Assembly (NCBI GenBank): GCA_035532295.1
Contig: DATKRH010000035.1
Coordinates: 6,625 to 70,624 of the forward strand
Source: DASUBV01 sp035532295
GTDB lineage: Bacteria; Actinomycetota; Actinomycetes; Streptosporangiales; Streptosporangiaceae
DNA: 64,000 nt
Direction of reading: 5' to 3'
Below, piece by piece: positions 52,229 to 60,337 of the stretch (positions within the stretch are counted from its first letter, which is position 1; each line of letters opens with the position of its first letter). Position numbers and translations under genes: made by a program. Below the pieces are notes generated by a model. The model worked only from the letters and a program-made list of their open reading frames with translations, did not search any database and was not told the DNA's origin.

Positions 52229-53644
52229 GTGGCGGCGGAACAGGGGCTTGCTAATGCCGGTCGCGGAGCGCAGTCCCCCGCCGCCGCGGCGCCAGTGCCC
52301 GGGCGGTTCGTCGTGTTCGCCATTGTGTCTCTGGCTCTGCTGATGGCCTCCGTTGACCAGACCATTGTGGCGACAGCGCTTCCCGCACTCCAGCACGACC
52401 TGCACGCTCAGGTCAACTGGAGTAGCTGGACGATCACCATCTACGCGCTGGGGCAGATCCTGGTCATGCCGCTGGCGGGGAAGATAGGCGATCAGTACGG
52501 GCGGAAGCGGATTTTCCTCGGGGCGGCCGTGCTGTTTACGACGGCCTCGCTGTGCTGCGGCTTCGCCAATGACATCTACCTGCTCATCGTGCTGCGGGCT
52601 TGCCAGGCGATCGGCGGAGGCGCCTTCATGCCGTCGGCCACGGGCATCGTGGCCCAGATATTCGGCCCGAACCGGGACCGCGCGGTGGGGCTGTTCGCCA
52701 GCATCTTCCCGATCGGCGGGATCATCGGCCCGGTGCTGGGCGGGGTATTCGTGACGTACTGGTCCTGGCGAGGGATCTTCCTGGTCAACGTCCCCATCGG
52801 GATCGCCCTGGTCACGCTGGGCGCGGTGTTCATCCCGGCCAGCGCCCGGAACCGGGGCCAGCGCCTCGATATCAGCGGCATCCTCCTGCTCGGCGCGACG
52901 CTGCTGTCGGCCATGTTCGGGATCGCTTATCTCGGCAGCGGCGCCAGTTCGCCCGCGGACCCCGCATTCCTGGTCCCGGAGTGCGCGGCCGCCGTCGCGC
53001 TGATCCTGTTCGTCCGGCACTGCGCCAGGGCCCCGGCGCCATTCGTCTCCGTCCGGTTCCTGGCCGGTCATGGCTTTGGCGTCATGAACCTGCTCAACTT
53101 CCTGTTCGGCAGCGCGGCGCTCGGCTTCGCCGCGCTGGTGCCCCTCTATGCGCAGGAGCGCTACGGGCTGGCGACGCTCGCCGCCGGAACGCTGCTGACC
53201 GCCCGCGCGGCCGGAATGATCGCGACGGCCGGACTGGCCGTGTTCCTGCTGCGCCGGACGGGCTACCGGTGGCCGATCCTGGTGGGGTTCACCCTCACCG
53301 CGGTAGGCCTGCTCGCCATCGCCGCCAGCCCGCCCGGCGTATCGGCATACGGCTGGATGGCGCTGGCGGCGGGGGTCTGCGGCGTGGGCATGGGCGTCTC
53401 CACCCCGGCCGCCAACAACGCGACGCTGCAGCTAGCGCCGGACCAGGCCGCCGCGGTCGCCGGGCTGCGCGGCATGTTCCGGCAGTCGGGATCGATCACC
53501 GCGGTCTCCATCACCGCGGCCATAGCGGCGCGGAGCGCTGACCCGGGGATGGCGCAGGCCCACGTTTTCCTCGTCTTCGCCGCGATCCTGCTGTGTGCCC
53601 TGCCGCTGATCTTGCTCGTGCCCGAGCACCGCGGTAGGTGGTAG
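52229..53644 (+). CDS. MFS multidrug exporter, DHA2 (EmrB/QacA) family
   Basis: 471 residues, about 14 predicted helices. Motifs include ASVDQTIVATALPALQHDL (helix 1, motif D1), GKIGDQYGRKRIFLG (motif A) and GPVLGGVFVTYWSWRGIFLVN (motif C). These define proton-driven drug efflux of the DHA2 type. Probably repressed by the divergent MarR. Confidence 0.92.
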   Translation: MAAEQGLANAGRGAQSPAAAAPVPGRFVVFAIVSLALLMASVDQTIVATALPALQHDLHAQVNWSSWTITIYALGQILVMPLAGKIGDQYGRKRIFLGAAVLFTTASLCCGFANDIYLLIVLRACQAIGGGAFMPSATGIVAQIFGPNRDRAVGLFASIFPIGGIIGPVLGGVFVTYWSWRGIFLVNVPIGIALVTLGAVFIPASARNRGQRLDISGILLLGATLLSAMFGIAYLGSGASSPADPAFLVPECAAAVALILFVRHCARAPAPFVSVRFLAGHGFGVMNLLNFLFGSAALGFAALVPLYAQERYGLATLAAGTLLTARAAGMIATAGLAVFLLRRTGYRWPILVGFTLTAVGLLAIAASPPGVSAYGWMALAAGVCGVGMGVSTPAANNATLQLAPDQAAAVAGLRGMFRQSGSITAVSITAAIAARSADPGMAQAHVFLVFAAILLCALPLILLVPEHRGRW

Positions 53645-53690
53645 GGATCGCGCTCAGGCAAGCCGGAACAGTGACAAGCCGGAACAGAAG

Positions 53691-53731
53691 GGCAGGCCCC
53701 TCGCCAGCCCAGTCCCGGCGGGGGGCCTGCC
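53691..53731. terminator. Bidirectional terminator between MFS and APC genes
   Basis: 10-bp arms GGCAGGCCCC and GGGGCCTGCC around 21 nt, between convergent stop codons. A 14-bp direct repeat (CAAGCCGGAACAG) sits just before it. Confidence 0.6.
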
Positions 53732-53749
53732 GTCTAGCGTGCCCCCGGC

Positions 53750-55204
53750 TCAGTCTCCAGCTGAGCCGACCGGCAGCGGGTCGGTGGCCAGGCTCTCGTC
53801 GCCTTCCAGCAGCGCGGGCGCATTCGCCAGCGCCCGCGGGCGGAAGACGCCCAGCGCCAGGGCGTAGATGACGCCGACCGCGATCAGGCCGAGTGTGAGC
53901 CAGGGCAGGATGTTATACGGACTGGGCTGGCCAGGGCGCAAATCGCCGTAGACCGGTATCGCCAGGACGATGATGCCGATGACCGGAGTGACCACCCACA
54001 GCCACACGTTCTTATGGATCCCGTTGCGGCGGAACTTCGCCCATTCGACGATGAGGGCGAGGTTCGCGACCAGGTACATGATGATGAGCCCGAGGATCCC
54101 GTAGGTGCCCAGGAACCCCGACGCCGTCACCGGGTCGGTGAACGCGGTGGACACCACGCCGATCAGGATGCTCGGCGCCACGAACGCGACCGCCGCCCAG
54201 GCCGGCGTCCGGAACCGCGGGGACACGCTGGCCAGGGCAGCGCTCCAGAGGCCGCCGCGAGCGCCGGCGAAGATCACCCGCGACGTCTGGGTGTTGGCCG
54301 CCACGTAGGAGCTGGTCACGCTGGACAGGAAGACCCAGGTGATCAGCGGCGCCACGAACGGCAGGAAGACCTTGGCGGCCGTGTGGAACGGGTTGGCGTC
54401 GGCCGCCAGCGCCCCGGCGTGACCGACGCCGAACGCGGTGACCAGTGCATACGAGCCAACGACGTAGATGACGCCGCTGACGACCACCGCGCCGAGCACC
54501 GCGAGCGGGACCGTGCGGCGCGGATCGCGGGTCTCCTCGGCCAGCGGCGCGGCGGCCTCGAATCCGCCGAAGGCCAGCACCGCGAGGCTGAAGGCCAGCA
54601 GGACGTCCTTGGACCCGCCGGGCCAGTGGAACGGCGTGGTCGACAGCCCGGTGGCCCCGCCCCGGAACAAGATGGTGAGGCTGAGCGCGAGCAGCAGCAC
54701 CACCTCGAACACGTACAGCACGACGGTGATCCGGACGCCGAACTTCAGTCCCACGACCACCGGCGCCACGACCAGGATGCCGTACACGATCGTGACGATC
54801 GAGGTGATGCCCCAGATATGCGGGTCGCCCAGCACATTCTGGACGATGTAGCTGCCGACGAAGATGTAGATGCCGCCGAAGGCGATGATGTAGCCGAGCA
54901 GCGTGATCACGCCGATCGCGACGGCGACCCTGGTCCCGATCGCGCGGGTGATGTAGGTGATGAACGAGCCGGCGCTCGGGTAGACCCCGGCGAACTGGGC
55001 CAGGCTGCTCGCCGTCGCGCCCATCCCGACCATGCTGATCAGGAAGATCAGCGGGGCCGAGGCGCCCGCGAGCGAGACCATGACGCCGGTGGTGAAGAAC
55101 AGGTTGAAGGCGGGAGCGATCTGCGCCAGCCCGGGCATGATGACGCCGAACAGCCCTAGCTGCCCGCGCCGCAGGCCTGCGGGGGAGCTCTCGGGAGCAG
55201 CCAT
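53750..55204 (-). CDS. APC-superfamily amino-acid permease
   Basis: 484 residues, about 12 helices. Helix 1 GLFGVIMPGLAQIAPAFNLF and VGMGATASSLAQFAGVYPSAGSFITYIT are typical of APC transporters, as is FGGFEAAAPLAEETRDPRRTVPLAV. AAGGGGAT precedes the ATG at 55204. It is the last gene of the M20 peptidase-GntR-hydrolase-permease operon and probably imports the amino acid or amide handled by those enzymes. Confidence 0.9.
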   Translation of the reverse strand: MAAPESSPAGLRRGQLGLFGVIMPGLAQIAPAFNLFFTTGVMVSLAGASAPLIFLISMVGMGATASSLAQFAGVYPSAGSFITYITRAIGTRVAVAIGVITLLGYIIAFGGIYIFVGSYIVQNVLGDPHIWGITSIVTIVYGILVVAPVVVGLKFGVRITVVLYVFEVVLLLALSLTILFRGGATGLSTTPFHWPGGSKDVLLAFSLAVLAFGGFEAAAPLAEETRDPRRTVPLAVLGAVVVSGVIYVVGSYALVTAFGVGHAGALAADANPFHTAAKVFLPFVAPLITWVFLSSVTSSYVAANTQTSRVIFAGARGGLWSAALASVSPRFRTPAWAAVAFVAPSILIGVVSTAFTDPVTASGFLGTYGILGLIIMYLVANLALIVEWAKFRRNGIHKNVWLWVVTPVIGIIVLAIPVYGDLRPGQPSPYNILPWLTLGLIAVGVIYALALGVFRPRALANAPALLEGDESLATDPLPVGSAGD

Positions 55205-55206
55205 GG

Positions 55207-56010
55207 CTATCCCCTTCCGTGCCGCTGGAGGAATGCGAGAAATGCCTGGTTGAACTCGGCAGGGTGCTCCCACAGGCAGGCATGCCCGCCCGGCGTGGTC
55301 GCGAACTCCGACCCGGCTATGCCCTGATGCAGGCGCCGGGACAGCGAGACCGGGATGAGAATGTCCTGCTCGCCGGCCAGCACCAGGGTGGGCGTGGTGA
55401 TCTGGCCGAGCCGGGCGGTGGTGTCGTGCTGCTGGATGACGGCGAGCTGGGCGAGGTAGGCGTGCACGGGCATGTCCAGGTAACGCATGGCCTCCTCGAA
55501 CTCGGCGAGCTCGTCGCCCCGCTGTTCGAAGAACGGGACGGTGAACGCCCAGAGCGTCACGTCGCGCATGAGGAACGGCACGCCGAGCACGGGGGCCAGG
55601 TCGCCCCACATCGCGAACATCCGCGAGCAGAACGGGCCCGGCGCGGCGTAGGTGCAGCCGAAGGTCGCCGAGCGCAGGTCCGACCCGTAGGCCAGGGCGT
55701 ACTCCTGGGCGATCATCCCGCCCATGGACACGCCCATCAGGTGGAAGTCGGTGATGCCCAGGAAGTCGACCAGCGCCTTGGCGTCGTCGGCGAGCATCCG
55801 GGAGGAGTACGGGCCCGCGGGCTTGGAGCTGGCGCCGATGCCCCGGTTGTCGAGCCGGAGCACCCGGTAGCCGGCGGCCAGGAAGTCGTCCATCTGGAAC
55901 GCCCAGGTCTCCAGGTCGTCAGCCAGGCCGTTGATGAGGACGATCGTCTCGTCCCCGTTGCCTTCGAGCTTGTAATGGATGTCGATGCCGTTAATCGTGG
56001 CTACGGGCAT
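55207..56010 (-). CDS. Alpha/beta hydrolase (enol-lactonase/esterase type)
   Basis: 267 residues. Oxyanion region INGLADDLETW, DNRGIGASSKP, nucleophile elbow GVSMGGMIAQEYAL (Ser), Asp in LAGEQDILIPVS and His in TPGGHACLWEHP. This is the fold of 3-oxoadipate enol-lactonases and related hydrolases; substrate unknown. The start overlaps the end of the GntR gene by 20 bp and the stop is 2 nt from the permease start. Confidence 0.87.
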   Translation of the reverse strand: MPVATINGIDIHYKLEGNGDETIVLINGLADDLETWAFQMDDFLAAGYRVLRLDNRGIGASSKPAGPYSSRMLADDAKALVDFLGITDFHLMGVSMGGMIAQEYALAYGSDLRSATFGCTYAAPGPFCSRMFAMWGDLAPVLGVPFLMRDVTLWAFTVPFFEQRGDELAEFEEAMRYLDMPVHAYLAQLAVIQQHDTTARLGQITTPTLVLAGEQDILIPVSLSRRLHQGIAGSEFATTPGGHACLWEHPAEFNQAFLAFLQRHGRG

Positions 56011-56776
56011 GGAGGTCTCCGTCGGTCCGAAGCCGGATACGCGCGTGCAGCTCCCTGAGCAGGTCCTCGGTCAGGGAGAAGTGCTGCGCCGCCACGCTGG
56101 CGGCGGTAGCGGGATCCCCGGCGATGACCGCATCGGCCAGGTCGGGGTGCTGACGAACGGCGCGGCGGCGGGCCTCCGCGGAGTAGGGCTCGGCGTCGAA
56201 CCCGAAGCTCACCTCGCGCCGGATCCTGGCGCTGAGCTCGAGGAGACGGCCGTTATGCGCCGCCTGCGCGATGGCCTGGTGGACGGCGCCGTCCGCCAGC
56301 CGGGACTCCTCCCGGTCGGCCGCCCGGTCGTAGGCGGCCACCGCCGCCCGGATCGCCTCGATGTCGCGAGCGTCGCGCCGCTCCGCCGCCGTCCGGGCGA
56401 TCTGCTGCTCGACGAGCTGCCGGAAGTCCAGCACCTCGCTGAGCTCCGACCAGGCCGGCAGCAGCGTGCGGCGGATCATCTCGTCGGCCTGGTCGCCCTG
56501 CCCGGTCTGCACGAACGTGCCACCGCCCCGGCCGCGCCGGGTGGTGACATAACCCGCGGCGTGCAGCCGCTGCAGCGCCTCGCGGACGGTCGTGCGGCTG
56601 ACCTCCAGCGTCGTCGCGAGCTCGCGCTCGGACGGCAGCTGCTGACCGGGGACGAACTCGCCGAGCGCGATCGCGGTCACGAACCGCTCGGCGATCCGCT
56701 CGCCCGCCGTCCGCAGCGTCAGCGGGGCCAGCAGCGGGCCGAACGGGTCGTCCGCCGCCGGCACTGGGCCGGTCAT
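55991..56776 (-). CDS. GntR-family regulator, FadR/FCD subfamily
   Basis: 261 residues. Winged helix about 20-88 (PGQQLPSERELATTLEVSRTTVREALQRL, TTRRGRGGGTFV) and an all-helical FCD effector domain (about 105-235) with Asp/His metal-ligand-like residues (DGAVHQAIAQAAHN, QHPDLADAVIAGD). It overlaps the M20 gene start/stop (ATGA) and likely autoregulates its operon through the GTCTAAAG palindrome at 58161-58183. Confidence 0.9.
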   Translation of the reverse strand: MTGPVPAADDPFGPLLAPLTLRTAGERIAERFVTAIALGEFVPGQQLPSERELATTLEVSRTTVREALQRLHAAGYVTTRRGRGGGTFVQTGQGDQADEMIRRTLLPAWSELSEVLDFRQLVEQQIARTAAERRDARDIEAIRAAVAAYDRAADREESRLADGAVHQAIAQAAHNGRLLELSARIRREVSFGFDAEPYSAEARRRAVRQHPDLADAVIAGDPATAASVAAQHFSLTEDLLRELHARIRLRTDGDLHARSHD

Positions 56777-58140
56777 TCGCCGGCCTGCTGATCGCTGCTG
56801 CCGGTATCTCGCCGGACCACGTCCGGCTCGCCGGGCAGCCCGCCCGCGGCGAAGTACCTGGCGATGAAACGGGCCAGGGTGCGGGCCCCGTCCACGATGC
56901 TGGCCAGCTCTACCGCCTCGTCAGCGGCGTGAATGTTGACGGCCCGCGGGCCGTAGGCCAGCGCTGGCCGGCCGAACTGGTTGAGGTAGTACCTCGCGTC
57001 GGTGGTGGAGCCGAGGACCCGCCGGCGGGGGGAGGCGCCGTGCGCCCATTCGTGCGCGTCCGACAACGCCTCGGCCAGCGGATGCCCGGCGGCCAGCAGG
57101 TAACCCTCGGCCCGGTACCCGGCCTGCCGGACGGATGGCGGATGCTCCGCGAGCCAGGGATCGGTGGCGGCGGCGGCCAGCACCGCGGCGCGGACCCGCT
57201 CGAAGATCTCCTCCGGGGTCCGGTCGCGCGGGAAGCCGATCCGGACGCCCAGCCGGGCCCGGCTCGGCACGCTGGACGGCCAGTCACCGGCGGCGACCGT
57301 CCCCACGTTCACGTTGTAGGGGCTCGCTATCTCGCTGAACGCCGGGTCGTCGGCGGCAGCGGTCATCTCCGCCCCGAACTCGGCCAGCGCCTGGAGGATC
57401 ATCGGCACGTAACGCACGGGGTTCACCGCCCGGTCAGCCGCCTCGGCGTGCGCGGGAACGCCATCGATGCCGATGTCCACCCACAGGACCCCGACGCCGC
57501 CGAGCAGCAGGTCCAGGTCGGTGGGCTCCAGCAGCACGACGGCATCGCCGAGGACGCCAGCCTGGCAGGCGGCGAGCGTGCCGTTACCGGTGCACTCCTC
57601 CTCGATCACGCTGAGAAACGACAGCTCGCCGGTCAGCGAGTCCGGCATGGCCGCTTGCAGCGCCTCGATGGCGAGCAAGCCCATCGCGAAGCCGCCCTTC
57701 ATGTCGCCCGTGCCGCGGCCGGTCATCCAGCCATCGGCCGTGCGGGGCGTGAAGGGATCGCGGGACCACGCCGCGGTCTCGGCCGGGACCACGTCCACGT
57801 GCCCGTTCAGCAGGAGCGACGGCCCGGTGCCGGGATGCAGCCGGCCGAGCACATCATGGCGCCCGGCATATGACCCCTGCGCGACCCCGCCCGGTGTCGC
57901 GGCGGCGGTGTCGGGCGGCACCGGGACGGCGGCCACATCGAAGCCGAGCCGGGCCAGTTCGTCGGCGACGATCTCTTGCGCCCGCGCCTCCTGGCCCACG
58001 GTGCTCGGCGCCGCGACTAGCCTCTCCAGGAAGGAGAAAGCGGCGTCAGCCCCGGTTTCGATGGCGTGGTCGACCGCCTCGAAGCTGCCCGACGCGTAGC
58101 CAACCGCTTCAAAGTCGGCGGACGCGAAGCCAGTGGGCAC
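56773..58140 (-). CDS. M20-family metallopeptidase (ArgE/DapE/ACY1 type)
   Basis: About 455 residues. Metal-site motifs LLNGHVDVVPAE, GRGTGDMKGGFAMG and SVIEEECTGNGTLAA; a lid domain in the middle; C-terminal IHAADEAVELA. Such enzymes deacylate or hydrolyse N-acyl amino acids and dipeptides. I prefer the GTG at 58140 (GGGGG 4 nt upstream) to the ATG at 58185, because the latter would place the operator palindrome inside the coding sequence. The N-terminus carries duplicated (S/D)FEAV segments from a 30-bp DNA repeat. First gene of a four-gene operon. Confidence 0.87.
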   Translation of the reverse strand: MPTGFASADFEAVGYASGSFEAVDHAIETGADAAFSFLERLVAAPSTVGQEARAQEIVADELARLGFDVAAVPVPPDTAAATPGGVAQGSYAGRHDVLGRLHPGTGPSLLLNGHVDVVPAETAAWSRDPFTPRTADGWMTGRGTGDMKGGFAMGLLAIEALQAAMPDSLTGELSFLSVIEEECTGNGTLAACQAGVLGDAVVLLEPTDLDLLLGGVGVLWVDIGIDGVPAHAEAADRAVNPVRYVPMILQALAEFGAEMTAAADDPAFSEIASPYNVNVGTVAAGDWPSSVPSRARLGVRIGFPRDRTPEEIFERVRAAVLAAAATDPWLAEHPPSVRQAGYRAEGYLLAAGHPLAEALSDAHEWAHGASPRRRVLGSTTDARYYLNQFGRPALAYGPRAVNIHAADEAVELASIVDGARTLARFIARYFAAGGLPGEPDVVRRDTGSSDQQAGE

Positions 58141-58160
58141 GCAACCCCCAAGATCATTTG

Positions 58161-58183
58161 GTCTAAAGGACTGTTCTTTAGAC
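58161..58183. promoter_or_regulatory. Operator-like palindrome upstream of the M20 peptidase operon
   Basis: GTCTAAAG (58161-58168), 7 nt, CTTTAGAC (58176-58183), preceded by TTG to give TGGTCTAAAG. It shares the TGGTCTA half-site with the palindrome at 41107-41122, linking the two gene groups. The most likely binder is the GntR protein of this operon. Confidence 0.55.
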
Positions 58184-58256
58184 ATTTAAGCGGGGTGCTC
58201 GCCGGCTCGTCAAGAGGCGATAACGCCGGGCGGCCCGCTCTGGCCGGGTCAGATGG

Positions 58257-58294
58257 GTGCGCCGGGCGGCCTGGCGGGCGGCCGCCCGGCGCAC
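58257..58294. terminator. Terminator hairpin of the chitinase gene
   Basis: Perfect 15-bp arms GTGCGCCGGGCGGCC and its complement around an 8-nt loop, about 70 nt past the chitinase stop on the minus strand and upstream of the peptidase operon. Confidence 0.7.
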
Positions 58295-58304
58295 GATTAG
58301 CAGC

Positions 58305-58372
58305 GCGTGCCGGCTAGCAGGGCCTGCCGGCTAGCAGCGCGTGCCGGCTAGCCGCGCGTGCCGGCTAGCAGG
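58305..58372. repeat. Four 17-bp tandem repeats spanning the chitinase stop codon
   Basis: Units like GCGTGCCGGCTAGCAGG; each contains CTAG, and the chitinase TAG lies in the last unit. Similar CTAG-containing 16-bp repeats follow the peptide SBP gene (42804-42867). Confidence 0.85.
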
Positions 58373-59711
58373 GCCCGTCGTTGTTCCAGGCGCCCGAGGC
58401 GCCGCCGGGGACCTCGTTGTAGTTCCACTGGTTGGCTGTCCAGTTGTCGCCGTTGTAGGACGCGACGTTGCCCGAGACGTAGGCGTTGTTCGACACCCAC
58501 GCCGCGGCGCAGCTTCCGCCGCTGCCCGTCGGAGACGGACTGGGCGTCGGCGTCGGCGTCGGGGTCGGGGTCGGGGTCGGGGTGGGGGGCGTCGGCGTGG
58601 GGGTGGGCGTCGGGGTCGGCGGGGTCGTGGTCGAGGTGCTGTTCGCGAACGCGACCGTATAAGAGGTGAAGTCGTAAGGGTTCTGGCTGACGCTGCTGCA
58701 CTCGCTGGACAGCGAGCCGTTGTTGTCGACCGGATTGCATTCCCGGTCCCGGTTGAGCGACCAGAACGTGAACCGGCTCATCCCGTTGCTCTCGGCGAAG
58801 TCCAGCACCGTCTGGAAGTCGCTCTGGAAGAAGTACTCGGCGGAGTCGGTCCGGCCGTTCATCCCGGAGAAGCCCTCATGGGAGTAGGCCTCGGAACTGG
58901 ACCAGCCGAACGTGCTCATCAGCTGGGAGTTGAAGTCCTGCAGCGCGGTGACCTGCGAGGAGCCGCCGCTGAAACCGCCGTCGAACGGCATGATCGTGTA
59001 GTCGTCCGGGGTGAAGCCCAGGCTCCTGGCCTCGTCGAGCAGCAGCCCGCCGAAGTAGTTCGCCCCGCTCGTCGTTGACGGCATCGTGACCGAGACGAAC
59101 AGGCCGGGATCCTCCTGCTGGAGGATCTGCGCGGCGCCGAGCTCGTTGGCGATGGCCGTCGAGTTCTCGATCTCCGGCTCCTCCAGGTCGAAGTCGAACG
59201 CGTGCAGGCCGTACTTGGTGATCACCTGCTGGTAAGCGGCCGCCGTGGCGGAGGCGGAGCCGCAGACCTGGCCGAGCTTCGTGCCGTTGTAGCCGCCGAT
59301 CGAGACGATGACGTCCCCGCCGTTCGCGCGGACCTCGTTGATGACGCTCCCCACCTGGGTATCCGACGACACCGGGTCCGTGCCGTCCCAGGACGGGGAG
59401 CACGAGCCGCCGCCGGACAGGATGAAGGCCATGTCGAAGGCCTTCTGCCCGGTCGCGGCCATGACCTGGCCGACGTCCGGGGCGCTGGAGTCCAGGGTGC
59501 TGTAGTACGGCGCCGACTCATACCAGTTGACCGAGAGGGCGGCGGCGCTGGCAGCGGCCGTGGCGGCCGACGCCGCGGAGGCCAGCATGGCGGTGGTCAT
59601 GCTGCCGGCCAGCAGCACGGTCGCGACGGCGGCCGTGGCGGCGGTCGCCGTCCTGCTGCGCGAACCCGGCCACGCCACGCGGCGCGGCCGTTGAAGCGGG
59701 AATGGGGGCAT
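58365..59711 (-). CDS. Secreted GH18 chitinase with C-terminal chitin-binding module
   Basis: 448 residues. Long twin-Arg-containing signal region to about residue 50, GH18 catalytic domain with SIGGYNG and the catalytic DxxDxDxE-type strand HAFDFDLEEPE (about 170-180; last Glu the acid), and VTMPSTTSG. A Pro-Thr linker (about 350-390) joins a CBM5/12-like domain (AAAWVSNNAYVSGNVASYNG, final Cys-bounded). AGGAGG precedes the ATG. Expression is probably controlled by the 27-bp palindrome upstream. Degrades chitin outside the cell. Confidence 0.92.
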   Translation of the reverse strand: MPPFPLQRPRRVAWPGSRSRTATAATAAVATVLLAGSMTTAMLASAASAATAAASAAALSVNWYESAPYYSTLDSSAPDVGQVMAATGQKAFDMAFILSGGGSCSPSWDGTDPVSSDTQVGSVINEVRANGGDVIVSIGGYNGTKLGQVCGSASATAAAYQQVITKYGLHAFDFDLEEPEIENSTAIANELGAAQILQQEDPGLFVSVTMPSTTSGANYFGGLLLDEARSLGFTPDDYTIMPFDGGFSGGSSQVTALQDFNSQLMSTFGWSSSEAYSHEGFSGMNGRTDSAEYFFQSDFQTVLDFAESNGMSRFTFWSLNRDRECNPVDNNGSLSSECSSVSQNPYDFTSYTVAFANSTSTTTPPTPTPTPTPTPPTPTPTPTPTPTPTPSPSPTGSGGSCAAAWVSNNAYVSGNVASYNGDNWTANQWNYNEVPGGASGAWNNDGPC

Positions 59712-59739
59712 GGATCCTCCTGAGGGGGTAAGGAGACCA

Positions 59740-59766
59740 TACTAATAGGAAACTTTCCTATTAGTA
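59740..59766. promoter_or_regulatory. 27-bp perfect palindromic operator of the chitinase gene
   Basis: TACTAATAGGAAA, central C, TTTCCTATTAGTA. It is A/T-rich against a GC-rich background and lies 29 nt upstream of the chitinase start, overlapping where its promoter must be. A sugar-responsive repressor (ROK- or LacI-type) is a reasonable guess. Confidence 0.65.
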
Positions 59767-59862
59767 ATGTGAGGTTATGCCAGGTCCGTGAAGTGGTCAA
59801 TCGGAATGTGGCTGATGACAGAACCGTCACCATTCCGGTCAGGGCGTAGCGACGCCGCACTC

Positions 59863-60309
59863 TCATCTGTGAGCCAAGCGCGCGGCGATGATGTTCTCCG
59901 CTTCTGCGCGGTTCAGCTCAGCCCTGGTCAGCGCGGGAAGGAGCAGGCGCTGGCGCTCGGCCTCCGTGAGCCGGGTAGCGTCGGCTGGCTCGGCCGGTGG
60001 CCTGGTCCTCCAGGCTCATAGTCTGTTCCGCTGCGGCCACCTGCCAGTGCGCAAGCTCCCGCGCCCGGTCGCGTACGACTGTGGTCAGCGGCCGACGCGG
60101 TACAAGCAGGTAGACGAGGTCGCGGCCGAGTGCGTCCGCCGCCAGCCGCGTGGCGGGCGCGCCAGCGCCCGCAATGGCTGCCATTCCTCGAAGTGCTCGT
60201 CCAGCAGCGCGCGCCTGAACGCCGAACCGCTCCGCCGCAGGGTCGTGGCGATAAGCTGCCGGTGCTCGCCATCCCGGACATTACGCGGCACAGGTCGCAG
60301 GCGGTTCAT
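59863..60309 (-). pseudogene. Hypothetical gene broken by two frameshifts
   Basis: Three minus-strand frames in series look like one protein: MNRLRPVPRNVRDGEHRQL... (from 60309) to about EEWQPLRALA, then in another frame ATRLAADALGRDLVYLLVPRRPLTTVVRDRARELAHW..., then in a third RLTEAERQRLLLPALTRAEL... ending at TGA 59863-59865. Each join needs a single-base shift. The composition of all three pieces is coding-like. I do not recognise the family. Sequencing error is an alternative to true decay. Confidence 0.5.
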
Positions 60310-60337
60310 CGCTCATGATTTCCCCCCGCTCGCGCGC

